Source: Deltaproteobacteria bacterium | GTDB taxonomy: Bacteria > Myxococcota_A > UBA796 > SXON01 | NCBI GenBank assembly: GCA_016875435.1 | Contig: VGRE01000004.1 | Coordinates: forward strand, 1-43,592 | Reading direction: 5' to 3' | DNA: 43,592 nt | In this document: piece by piece, positions 17,368 to 25,181 of the stretch | Position numbering within the stretch: position 1 is the first letter of the stretch | Layout: each line of letters starts with the position of its first letter | Translations under genes and position numbers: made by a program | Notes under the pieces: generated by a model | The model's database searches: none | The model's input: the letters and a program-made list of their open reading frames with translations, nothing else | What the model was told of the DNA's origin: nothing

Positions 17368-17513
17368 GTGGCGATATCCGGGTGGCAGGGCGGTACAGGC
17401 TAACGTGAACTCAGCCGAGGCGCTTCCCAAGCCCCCCCGCGCACGGCGCTTTTCACCCCCCCCCCTTGCAACACTGTGTCATCGTTATAGCATCGGCGCT
17501 CCCCGGAGCCTCT

Positions 17514-17768
17514 ATGAAGATCGCCGCTGGCTGTTTCGGTTGCCTCGCACTCGTGTTCCTCCTCCTCACCCTGCTGACGGGCACCCTCGTCGGCACCATC
17601 AGCACGATGCTGGTCGAGGCCGACCCGGGCCTTGCCGTCACCTTCGCGAGCTTCAGCGCCTACATCCAGTACCTCAACGGCACCTGCTGCTGCCTGAGCG
17701 GCGCGCTCTGCATCATCCTCTTCGCGGTCGGCATGTCGCGCGGCGGCGGCGGCGAGACCTTCGAGTAG
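17514..17768 (+). CDS. Small two-helix membrane protein, hypothetical
   Basis: 84 residues, not recognised. Two hydrophobic segments (about 3-31 and 52-73) flank a polar loop; the second contains a C-C-C run (TCCCLSG). The tail is Gly-rich and acidic (GGGGETFE). ATG 17514 was taken over an upstream in-frame codon at 17466 because the hydrophobic segment starts there. The preceding 80 bases hold a C-run and TATAGC at 17486-17491, the most AT-rich site nearby and a possible -10. The kinase-like gene follows after 3 bases, so the two are probably cotranscribed. Confidence 0.55.
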   Translation: MKIAAGCFGCLALVFLLLTLLTGTLVGTISTMLVEADPGLAVTFASFSAYIQYLNGTCCCLSGALCIILFAVGMSRGGGGETFE

Positions 17769-17771
17769 CGC

Positions 17772-18758
17772 GTGATCGATGTGCTGCGGGCGTGGGGCGG
17801 TCTCGGTCGCCTCCCGCTTAGCGACTGCGCCGACGCCGGGCTCATCAACCGCACCTTCCTCGCGGGCGATCCACCGGTGTACGTGGTGCAGCAGGTCAAC
17901 CCGCTGTTCCGCCCCGAGGTCCACGACGACATCGACGCGGTCACCACGCACCTCGCCGCCCGGGGGATGGCGACGCCGCGGCTGTTGCGTACCGACTCGG
18001 GCGCGCTCTGCGCTCTCGACGAGGAAGGCGCCGCCTGGCGCGTGATGGACTTCGTCCCCGGCGTCACCGTGCATCGCGTCGACTCGCCGTCCCGGGCCCG
18101 CGCCGCGGGCGCGCTCGTCGCCCGTTTCCACCGCGCCGTCGACGATCTCGACTGGGACTACCACCACGTGCGGCTCGGCGCGCACGACACCGCGCTGCAC
18201 ATGTCGCGCCTCGACGCGACGGTCCAAGAGGGCGAGGCCCGGGCCGTGGCCGACGGGATCCTCGACCTCTGGCGCACCTGGTCCGGGCGCCTCGACGGCC
18301 CCGCCCGGCACGCGCACGGCGATTTGAAAATCTCCAACCTCCGCTTCTCGACCGACGGCGAGGGCCTGTGCCTGCTCGACCTCGACACCCTGTCGCGACA
18401 GCCCATCGACGTGGAGCTCGGCGACGCCTGGCGAAGCTGGTGCAACCCGGTGGGCGAGGACGGGACCGACACCTTCCTCGACCTCGATCTGCTCGGCGCC
18501 GCCGTGACCGGATACCGGTCCGAGCGCCAGTTCGAGGCCGGCGACCGCATTGCCCTGGGCGGCGCCGTGGAGCGCATCGCGCTGGAGCTGGCCGCGCGCT
18601 TCTGTCGCGACGTGGTGGAGGACAGCTACTTCGGTTGGAACGCGACGAAGTTCTCGTCCCGTGCGGCGCACAACCTGTTCCGCGCGCGGGGACAGCTCAA
18701 CCTCGCGCGCTCCGCCCGGTCACACCGGGGTGACATCGAGCGCGCCCTCGGTGGATAA
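17772..18758 (+). CDS. Aminoglycoside-phosphotransferase-fold kinase
   Basis: 328 residues. The fold is shown by RHAHGDLKISNLRF (about 178-191), the catalytic-loop HGD, and LLDLDTLSRQP (about 201), the metal-binding D-x-D. The N-terminal lobe contains a nucleotide-binding-like region LINRTFLAGDPPVYVVQQVNP, and a later RVMDFVPGVTVHR. This arrangement resembles sugar or choline-type kinases of the APH superfamily, such as N-acetylhexosamine 1-kinase, more than antibiotic-resistance enzymes; the substrate is inferred only loosely. The start is GTG 17772, three bases after the small membrane protein. Confidence 0.75.
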   Translation: MIDVLRAWGGLGRLPLSDCADAGLINRTFLAGDPPVYVVQQVNPLFRPEVHDDIDAVTTHLAARGMATPRLLRTDSGALCALDEEGAAWRVMDFVPGVTVHRVDSPSRARAAGALVARFHRAVDDLDWDYHHVRLGAHDTALHMSRLDATVQEGEARAVADGILDLWRTWSGRLDGPARHAHGDLKISNLRFSTDGEGLCLLDLDTLSRQPIDVELGDAWRSWCNPVGEDGTDTFLDLDLLGAAVTGYRSERQFEAGDRIALGGAVERIALELAARFCRDVVEDSYFGWNATKFSSRAAHNLFRARGQLNLARSARSHRGDIERALGG

Positions 18759-18767
18759 GTTCAGCTC

Positions 18768-19514
18768 GTGATCATCACGCTCGCGCTGGCCTGGTCCCAG
18801 GACGCCCCGGCGGAGCCGCCCCCGGCCCCCATCGCGGTGGGCGACGACGAGGTCGACGAGACGGTCATCGTCACCGGCGAGGCCGCCGTGCTGCGCGCTC
18901 GCGACGAGCTGGTGCTGAAGCTGCGCGGCGAGGGCTACGTGCGCCACGAGCGCGACGGCGAATACACCGTCTTCAAGAACGACACGCCCTACTTGCCCCA
19001 GGTGTGGCTCCACGACGACGGCTGGCTCCAGCTCAAGGCCCAGCCGCCGCGGGTTCACTCGCCGGGGCACAGCTTCGCCAACCAGGGCAGCCCGCTCAAC
19101 TACCTGTGGTGCATCCCCACCCTGATGACCGCTTGCGTGTCGGTGGGCAGCGCCGCTCTCGGCCCGCGCCAGTTGCAGACGGCGAGAGAAGACGTGGTCG
19201 ACGCCACCCGCCCCGAGGTGCAGAAGCTCAACGACGCGGTGGTGCGGCAACACCTCGCGCAGCGGCTCTACAAGGACATCCCCGCCGACCTCGAACGCAT
19301 CTGGGGCGACCAGGCCGCTCCCGCGATCGACCGGCGGCGCACGCTGTTCCTATACTGGGACAGCCGCACCGAGACCGACGCCGGCATGGCCGCCAAGGAG
19401 GCCATCCGCGCCTTCATGAAAGGCGTGGTGCAGCAAAGCGCCGATCCCTACACGCCCGGGGAGCTAGAGGCGCTCAACGGCGCGCGGCAGACGGGAAACC
19501 CGCTCGTCCTCTAG
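18768..19514 (+). CDS. Hypothetical secreted protein
   Basis: 248 residues, not recognised. A short N-terminal hydrophobic stretch (IITLALAWSQ) acts as a signal, followed by a Pro/Glu-rich linker and a segment DETVIVTGEAAVLRARDELV. A second hydrophobic stretch (about 112-130, YLWCIPTLMTACVSVGSAAL) may be a membrane segment, after which the chain is helical and charged. GTG 18768 lies 6 bases after TAAGTT (18756-18761), a -10-like hexamer, and there is no Shine-Dalgarno sequence. Its TAG shares the bases CTAG with the stop of the convergent KAS III-like gene. Confidence 0.6.
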   Translation: MIITLALAWSQDAPAEPPPAPIAVGDDEVDETVIVTGEAAVLRARDELVLKLRGEGYVRHERDGEYTVFKNDTPYLPQVWLHDDGWLQLKAQPPRVHSPGHSFANQGSPLNYLWCIPTLMTACVSVGSAALGPRQLQTAREDVVDATRPEVQKLNDAVVRQHLAQRLYKDIPADLERIWGDQAAPAIDRRRTLFLYWDSRTETDAGMAAKEAIRAFMKGVVQQSADPYTPGELEALNGARQTGNPLVL

Positions 19515-20530
19515 CCCTCCCACACCACGCCCACGCTGGCGAGGGTGAAGCCCGCGGCGGCGGAGTTCAGCAAGAGCTTCATGCCCGGCTTGATGGTGCC
19601 GTCGTCGACGAGGTGGCGCAGCGCGATCGGCACCGCCGATGCCTCGGTGTTGGCGTAGATCGAGTGCAGTTGCGGGACCCGCGACGCCGGGACGCCGAGG
19701 GCCAGCGCCACCTCCCGGAGAATGCGATCCGAGGGCTGGTGCGACACGAACACGTCGACCTCGTCGACCGTCCAGCCGAAGCGGGCGCAGGCCCGCCGCA
19801 CGTGGTCGGGCACCAGCTCCGCGAGCGCAAAGAGCGCCGAGCCCGCCGAGCGGAACACGCCGAAAACGGGAGCGCGGCAGAGAGGGTGGTGCTGCGGGTA
19901 GCCCTCGGAGTAACTGCCCACGATGCGGCCACCTCGCGCGTAGGGGGTGCGTCCCACGAGCATGGCGGTGGCGCCGTTGCCGATGGTCAGCCCAGCCGCG
20001 AGCTGGTCGAGGTCGGCGATGCTCTGGATGTCGAAGCCGATGAAGCCCTCCGACAGCGAGGCGGTGCTCACCAGGCCCTGGGTCCAGCTCGGTTCGATGG
20101 CGGCGCGGCCGCGAAGGGACTCGATGGCCACGAGCGGCCCGGCGCAGGCAGAGACGACGTCGTAACAGGCCGCCTGCACCACCCCGAGTCGCCAGGCGAT
20201 CTCGGTCGCGACGCTCGGCTCGAAGTATTCGCGGACGATCGACGAGTAGGTGACGCTGTCGAGCGCGTTTACGGCCACGCCCTGCTCTTCCAGCAACGAG
20301 CGCGCCACGTTGCTCGCGTGCATGCCGGCCGCGTAGCGCTCGTCCACCTGCACGTGCCGCACGACCGTGCCGCAGGTGTTGAACACGAAGCGCATGGTGC
20401 GCTCCACTCGCCGCCACTGGGCGTCGTCGCCCTTGAAGTTCTCCCGGACCAGCGCCACGATGTCGTCGTTGGTTCGGCGGGTACTCGGCAGCTGCAGCGC
20501 CGGCAGCGACAGGTAGAGCGGATGTGCCAT
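19511..20530 (-). CDS. 3-oxoacyl-ACP synthase III-like enzyme (thiolase fold)
   Basis: 339 residues, normal for KAS III. The catalytic triad is visible: Cys in VVSACAGPLVAIE (about 143-155), His in FVSHQPSDRIL (about 256-266), and Asn in SIYANTEASAVP (about 289-300). In the family the Cys accepts an acyl group and the enzyme condenses it with malonyl-ACP or another acyl thioester. It differs enough from housekeeping FabH (ANTEAS in place of GNTSAAS) to suggest a specialised substrate. It is last in a leftward operon after a lipoprotein and an arylsulfotransferase-like protein, with TAG and ATG directly adjacent at 20530/20531. That company is unusual for a fatty-acid enzyme. Confidence 0.8.
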   Translation of the reverse strand: MAHPLYLSLPALQLPSTRRTNDDIVALVRENFKGDDAQWRRVERTMRFVFNTCGTVVRHVQVDERYAAGMHASNVARSLLEEQGVAVNALDSVTYSSIVREYFEPSVATEIAWRLGVVQAACYDVVSACAGPLVAIESLRGRAAIEPSWTQGLVSTASLSEGFIGFDIQSIADLDQLAAGLTIGNGATAMLVGRTPYARGGRIVGSYSEGYPQHHPLCRAPVFGVFRSAGSALFALAELVPDHVRRACARFGWTVDEVDVFVSHQPSDRILREVALALGVPASRVPQLHSIYANTEASAVPIALRHLVDDGTIKPGMKLLLNSAAAGFTLASVGVVWEG

Positions 20531-21400
20531 CTAGCGGCGTTCCGCGATGAACATCGCCGCTGGGAACAGCGGCTCGCAGTGGTCGCAGTCGAGCGCCACG
20601 AGGAAACGATCTCCGGGCGTGGCCGCGGCGATGGGCAGCGGCGCGTCGACCCGCACCTCGCCGCCAGTGGGGACGGAGTCGGCGCCGTCGAGGAGGCTCG
20701 CCAGCTCGTCCCAGGTCGCGCTTCCGCCGCCCGCAAGCGGTACGGAAGCCATAAAGGTGGCGTTGGCCGAGTCGAAGCGGCCGCCCGCGCTGGAGGCGGT
20801 GAGCTGGTGCCAGTCCACCAGGTCGCCGTCACCGATCGGGACCGCAGGCACCTCGAGCGCGGCGGTGGCGGCGAGCGCGCTCATCCCGTCCACCACGTCG
20901 TAGGCCTCGTCGGACCGGTCGACGGCCTCGCTCCCCTCCACCCAGACCGCGAGCCGTATGCTGTCCTCGACGTCGCGGAGCACGAGCAAGAAGGGGCTCC
21001 CCGGCGTGAGGTGGGTCGGCTTCAAGGCGGGGGTGCGGTCCTCGAACTCCGAGACGCGCGCCGAGCTGTAGGGACCCCTGTCACTCTCCCACCCGTACAG
21101 TTGCACCATCTCCTGGGTGAGGCCGTCGCGCACGAGCGCCAGGGCGAGCTCCTCGATGGAAAGGTCTTGTGCCCGGATGAACTCGACCCCGTAGGTTTCC
21201 GTCGTGGCGCTGAAGGGGCGCCCTAGCCAGTCGGTGGTGACCCCGCTCCAATCGAAGCCAGCGTCGTACTCCGCCGCGACGTAGAGGGGCGTGAAGCTGG
21301 GCACGAGCGACAGGGCCACGACGTCGTCGTCGGATAGCAAGACCCGCTCTTCGCCGGTATCGAGGCCCGCGTCGCAGGCCAGCAGGACCAGCCCGATCAC
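20531..21400 (-). CDS. Hypothetical lipoprotein
   Basis: 289 residues, not recognised. The signal peptide I-G-L-V-L-L-A-C ends in a lipobox with Cys9. The mature part is acidic and mixed alpha/beta, with two short Cys-containing motifs, including DCDHCEP near the C-terminus. GTG 21400 overlaps the stop of the arylsulfotransferase-like gene (GTGA), and its stop abuts the KAS III-like ATG. Translational coupling suggests it works with its two neighbours at the envelope. Confidence 0.65.
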   Translation of the reverse strand: MIGLVLLACDAGLDTGEERVLLSDDDVVALSLVPSFTPLYVAAEYDAGFDWSGVTTDWLGRPFSATTETYGVEFIRAQDLSIEELALALVRDGLTQEMVQLYGWESDRGPYSSARVSEFEDRTPALKPTHLTPGSPFLLVLRDVEDSIRLAVWVEGSEAVDRSDEAYDVVDGMSALAATAALEVPAVPIGDGDLVDWHQLTASSAGGRFDSANATFMASVPLAGGGSATWDELASLLDGADSVPTGGEVRVDAPLPIAAATPGDRFLVALDCDHCEPLFPAAMFIAERR

Positions 21401-22722
21401 TCGGCCGGCCCGCCGAGGCTCTCGACGCCGTCGACGAAGCCGATGATGTGCCCGAACTCCACGTCGGCGCGCCAGTTCTGCACGCCGTCGGCGTCGATCT
21501 CGTTGATGAAGCCACCCGTGCCCCAGGCGATGAGCATGCTGCCATCGTCGTAGGGGATCACGTCGCCGAGCAGGGCGATCCAGTTGCCCTCGGGGCCGGC
21601 GTAGGTCCAGTCCTCGGTGTAGGTGCCCGCGGCGTCGTCGATCGCGTAGTGGCGCACGTAGGAGCGCGAATCGCCGTCGCGATTGTCGAACACGAACAAG
21701 CCCGTGTCGTCGCGCAGCGGCGCGTGCTGGTGCTCGAAGGCCGTGCCCGAGGCCAGCGCCAGCGACGAGCCCTCGCCTCCGAGCGTCCAGAGGATCTCGC
21801 CCGTGGCGCGGTCGACCTCCATCACCATCGACTCGTTGCGCACCGACACGAGGTAGACGCCACGCTCGGCGTCGTACTCGATGGTGTTGCAGTGCAGCCA
21901 GTCCTCGCCCTGCGGGTAGAAGCCCCTAGAGAGCTCGTCGGGCGGCGTCCAATCGTCCCACGCGTTCCACACCTCCGATACCAGCGCGCCCGACTCGTCG
22001 ATCTCCACCACCGAGTCGCCCACGACCACGCGGCCGTCGCCGTACTCGCGCACGTCGATCTTGAGGTAGGCGTACCCGCCCTCGGGGAGTTCCACGAAGT
22101 CGTGGTGGGAAAGCTCGGCGGGAATTTCCTGCGCGTCGGTGCCGTCGAGGCTCACGCGGTAGATGGCGCCACGGTCTATGGAGCGATCCTCGTCGAAGCG
22201 GTTGAACAGGACGGCGGTGCCATCGAGCGAGAGGCGCGCGCGCGTGTAGACGTCATCGCTCCCGCCCTCCCACCACCAGGTGTATCGGCCCTCGCCGTCG
22301 AGACCGACCACGAAGGGGTGGTCGCTGAACACCGGCGCGATCAGGTTGCCCCCGTGCGTCCGCTTGCCGCTTGCGGTGAACGTGGGAAGGCTCGGCGACG
22401 CCGCGCCCGACTCGATCTCCACGTCGACGCTGGCGAACTCGCCGCCAGCGGTCGCGGTGACGGTGCGGAGGTGCCACACGCTCGCGGCCGGGACGCCGGC
22501 CACCACGATACGGTGCTCGGTGCCGGCCTCGGTCTCGCTGGCCGTGCGCCGCCCGTAGTCCTCGCCGGGGCCGAACTCCACCCAGCCGGTGCCCGCCTCG
22601 TCGCTCGTCCACGTGACGGTGAAGACGGTTGGCACCACCTCGGAGCGCACCACGCTGACCTCGTAGTCGCCCGCGTCACCGGGCGTGCAGGCGAGGGAGC
22701 CGAGAAGGGAGAGGGCGAGCAT
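21397..22722 (-). CDS. Arylsulfotransferase-like lipoprotein (ASST family), paralog 1
   Basis: 441 residues from ATG 22722. The signal peptide LALSLLGSLAC ends in a lipobox, so it should be a lipoprotein. A fibronectin-III-like domain follows (about 20-115, with TVFTVTWTSDEAGTGWVEFG). The rest is a beta-propeller with ASST marks: SHHDFVELPEGG, DWLHCNTIEY, SVRNESMVMEVDRATGEILW and FEHQHAP, giving the His and Arg residues expected in the active site. ASST enzymes move sulfate between phenolic compounds in the periplasm; the substrate here is unknown. A GTG four codons upstream is in frame, but a TAAGGT hexamer overlaps it and favours the ATG. First gene of a three-gene operon. Confidence 0.78.
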   Translation of the reverse strand: MLALSLLGSLACTPGDAGDYEVSVVRSEVVPTVFTVTWTSDEAGTGWVEFGPGEDYGRRTASETEAGTEHRIVVAGVPAASVWHLRTVTATAGGEFASVDVEIESGAASPSLPTFTASGKRTHGGNLIAPVFSDHPFVVGLDGEGRYTWWWEGGSDDVYTRARLSLDGTAVLFNRFDEDRSIDRGAIYRVSLDGTDAQEIPAELSHHDFVELPEGGYAYLKIDVREYGDGRVVVGDSVVEIDESGALVSEVWNAWDDWTPPDELSRGFYPQGEDWLHCNTIEYDAERGVYLVSVRNESMVMEVDRATGEILWTLGGEGSSLALASGTAFEHQHAPLRDDTGLFVFDNRDGDSRSYVRHYAIDDAAGTYTEDWTYAGPEGNWIALLGDVIPYDDGSMLIAWGTGGFINEIDADGVQNWRADVEFGHIIGFVDGVESLGGPAE

Positions 22723-22732
22723 CAGGCCGCGC

Positions 22733-22738
22733 ACCTTA
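22733..22738 (-). promoter_or_regulatory. Putative -10 element TAAGGT
   Basis: On the reverse strand TAAGGT is followed by 10 bases and the ATG of the ASST-like gene. The same block, GCTAAGGTGCGCGGC, occurs identically ahead of the paralog at 24966-24971, at the same distance from its ATG. Confidence 0.45.
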
Positions 22739-22837
22739 GCGCGGGTGCGTGCGAGCCGCGCCGCCGCCGGGTCCATGTTTTGCCAGGGCCGCCCGGCGTG
22801 GTGACGGTGCCGTGACATCGGCGTGTTTCCGTAGCCC

Positions 22838-23599
22838 ATGCGCATCGTCGATTCCTGCCTTCGCTTCGCGGCGGGCCTCCTGCTGATGGCGATCGCCGTG
22901 GTGGTCTTCGCCGTGGGCTGCACCCTGCTCCTGCCCTGGCGCGTGGCGCGCATCAAGCTCTGCAACCATTTTGGACACCTCGTCGGCCGCTCGATCCTCG
23001 CCGTCACCGGCACGCGCATCGTGGGCGACCCGCAGCCCGCCGCAGCGGCCCTCGGCCCGGCCATCTACGTGTCCAACCACACGTCGCCGCTCGACATCTT
23101 CCTGGGCATCTGGCTGGCACCGCTCGGCACCTGCGGCGTGGCCAAGAAGGAGGTGGTCTACTACCCGTTCTTCGGCCAGTTGTACCTCGTGTCGGGACAC
23201 CTCCGCATCGACCGGAAGGACCGCGGCAGCGCCATCGAGGCCCTCCGCGACACCGCCCGGCTCGTGCGCGACAACGGCCTCGGCATCTGGATCTGGCCCG
23301 AGGGCACGCGGTCGGCCGACGGGAGACTACGTAGCTTCAAGAAGGGTTTTGCACATATTGCCCTGGCGACGGGCTTGCCCGTGGTGCCCATCGCGGTGGA
23401 GGGCGCGCACCAGATCTGGAAGAAAAACAGCTTCCTCCTTCATCCCGGCGAGGTGCGGGTGACGGTGCTCCCGCCGATTCCCACCACCGCCTGGAAGCTC
23501 GACACCCTCGACGAGCACATCGCCGGCGTCCAGCAGGCCCTCAACGACGCGCTGCCGGCCGAACAGCAAGCGGAGATCGTGCCCGCTGCCGCGAAGTAG
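22838..23599 (+). CDS. plsC: 1-acyl-sn-glycerol-3-phosphate acyltransferase
   Basis: 253 residues. An N-terminal TM helix (about 10-33) anchors the protein to the inner membrane. Acyltransferase motifs are in order: NHTSPLD (HX4D, about 87-93), RIDRKDRGS (about 124, motif II), WIWPEGTRS (about 148-156, motif III) and LPVVPIAVEG (motif IV). The enzyme would acylate lysophosphatidic acid to phosphatidic acid. The ATG at 22838 precedes the TM helix; TAGCCC stands directly before it and no Shine-Dalgarno sequence is visible. It sits alone between two leftward ASST-like genes. Confidence 0.9.
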   Translation: MRIVDSCLRFAAGLLLMAIAVVVFAVGCTLLLPWRVARIKLCNHFGHLVGRSILAVTGTRIVGDPQPAAAALGPAIYVSNHTSPLDIFLGIWLAPLGTCGVAKKEVVYYPFFGQLYLVSGHLRIDRKDRGSAIEALRDTARLVRDNGLGIWIWPEGTRSADGRLRSFKKGFAHIALATGLPVVPIAVEGAHQIWKKNSFLLHPGEVRVTVLPPIPTTAWKLDTLDEHIAGVQQALNDALPAEQQAEIVPAAAK

Positions 23600-23602
23600 C
23601 GG

Positions 23603-24955
23603 CTACTCGGCCGGTCCGCCGGCCATCGGCACGTGGGCCGCGAAGCCCGCCGCCACGCCGATCGACGCCGAGCCGGTCCATGTGGCCCGGCCCTCCGCGT
23701 CGAGGTCTTGCCAGGCGCCGCCGAGGCCCCAGGCCACGAGGAAACCATCGTCAACCAGTTCGACGTCGCCGAGGATCACCGACGAGTAGGCCCCATCGGC
23801 GTCGAAGCTCCATGTCTGCTCGGCGGTCATCGCGGACAGGTCGAGGGTGTACGCAACCGCCCGCGACGGCGACGCGCTGCCCTGGCCGCCGTTGTCGAAG
23901 ATCCACAGCGTGCCATCGCGGTAGGTGGGCGAGTGCGCGCGGGAGAAGGCCTCGGCGCGGCTGAGCTCGAAATCGCTGGCCTCGCCGCCAAGCATCCACT
24001 CCAACTCTCCCCGCTCGCGGTCGATGCGCATCACCGTCTTGAGCGCGTACGACGACATGAAGTAGGCGCCCTCGTCGGCGTTGTAGCTCAGGCCGTTGCA
24101 GTGGATCCAGTCGAGGCCGAAGGAGTAGTAGCCAGAGTCGTCGACCTCGTTGGCCGTCATGGGAAGACTGTCCCAGGCCGTCCACACCACCACCGCGTCG
24201 GTCGCCGCGTCGCCCCCGGGCGGGATCTCGACGATCGCGTCGCCCACGATGGACCGGCCGTCCACCTCGCGGACGTCCATCATGCAGTACGCGAGGGTGC
24301 CGTCCTCGTGCTCCAGGAAGTCGTGGTGCGCGTTGGGGGTCACCGTGGTCTCGAGCAACTCCCCCGTCCACGCCACCCGGTAGATGGCGCCCAGTTCCTC
24401 CTCCCGGTCGTACGAGGCGGAGGAGTAGAGGATGCCGCGCCCATCGCGACTCAATGCCACCTGCGTCGGCATGAAGTTGGCGTTGTCGTCGCGCTGCCAC
24501 CACGTGGGGTTGCCCTTGCGGTCGTAGAGGATCACCGAGGTGTCGGAGCCCACCGTGTTGGTGAGCACGAAACCACGGCCGGCGCCCACCGGCTCCGCGC
24601 TCTCCACGCTGAGCACCGGGAGGTCGTTCGGCATCGATCCGGTCCGAATCACCCGGTCGCCGCTCGACACCGTCTCGCCGTCGATCTCGCTGATGGCGCG
24701 CCAGTGAATGGCGGTGCCCCCCGGCATGCCGGCCACGGCCACGGCGTGCTCGGTGCGCGTGCCCGCCAGCTCCACGCGCTCCCCGTAGTGGTTGCCGGTG
24801 CCCCACTCCACGCGCGAGGTGCCCGGGACGTCGGTGCTCCACCGCACCGTCATCGCGGTGGGCATCGCGTCGGAGATGCTGGCCTCGGCCTCGAAATCGA
24901 CGCTGGCAGTGTCGTCGCCGGGTTCGCAGCCCAGCGTGAAGAGGCCCAGGAGCAT
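23603..24955 (-). CDS. Arylsulfotransferase-like lipoprotein, paralog 2
   Basis: 450 residues from ATG 24955. The signal peptide LLGLFTLGC gives a lipidated Cys. The layout matches paralog 1: a fibronectin-like N-terminal domain (TAMTVRWSTDVPGTSRVEWG), then NAHHDFLEHEDG, DWIHCNGLSY and SRAHSPTYRDGTLWIFDN, and a shared GGPAE C-terminus. The segment equivalent to SVRNES of paralog 1 reads SSYALK, so the conserved Arg is missing; activity may be lost or changed. The upstream block is identical to that of paralog 1. It appears to be transcribed alone. Confidence 0.75.
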   Translation of the reverse strand: MLLGLFTLGCEPGDDTASVDFEAEASISDAMPTAMTVRWSTDVPGTSRVEWGTGNHYGERVELAGTRTEHAVAVAGMPGGTAIHWRAISEIDGETVSSGDRVIRTGSMPNDLPVLSVESAEPVGAGRGFVLTNTVGSDTSVILYDRKGNPTWWQRDDNANFMPTQVALSRDGRGILYSSASYDREEELGAIYRVAWTGELLETTVTPNAHHDFLEHEDGTLAYCMMDVREVDGRSIVGDAIVEIPPGGDAATDAVVVWTAWDSLPMTANEVDDSGYYSFGLDWIHCNGLSYNADEGAYFMSSYALKTVMRIDRERGELEWMLGGEASDFELSRAEAFSRAHSPTYRDGTLWIFDNGGQGSASPSRAVAYTLDLSAMTAEQTWSFDADGAYSSVILGDVELVDDGFLVAWGLGGAWQDLDAEGRATWTGSASIGVAAGFAAHVPMAGGPAE

Positions 24956-24965
24956 GGCGCCGCGC

Positions 24966-24971
24966 ACCTTA
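24966..24971 (-). promoter_or_regulatory. Putative -10 element TAAGGT
   Basis: Reverse-strand TAAGGT followed by 10 bases and ATG 24955, within the 15-base block shared with the paralog at 22722. The remaining bases up to 25181 contain no gene. Confidence 0.45.
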
Positions 24972-25181
24972 GCCCAGGGACGCGCGACTCGCAGCGGGAC
25001 TCAACGCCCGAGAGGCCGATGGCTGCCACCTTGCCGACGCCGAGCCACCTGCCACCGATGGCGGTTCGAACCGTGAGATGGCACGCGACGACCAAAATGT
25101 TTCGCGTGCGCCACCCTCCGCCGGCGTACTGGGCCGCCGCGCTCACGCCCGGCTCGCCCCTGTCCGATCTCCCGATCACCC

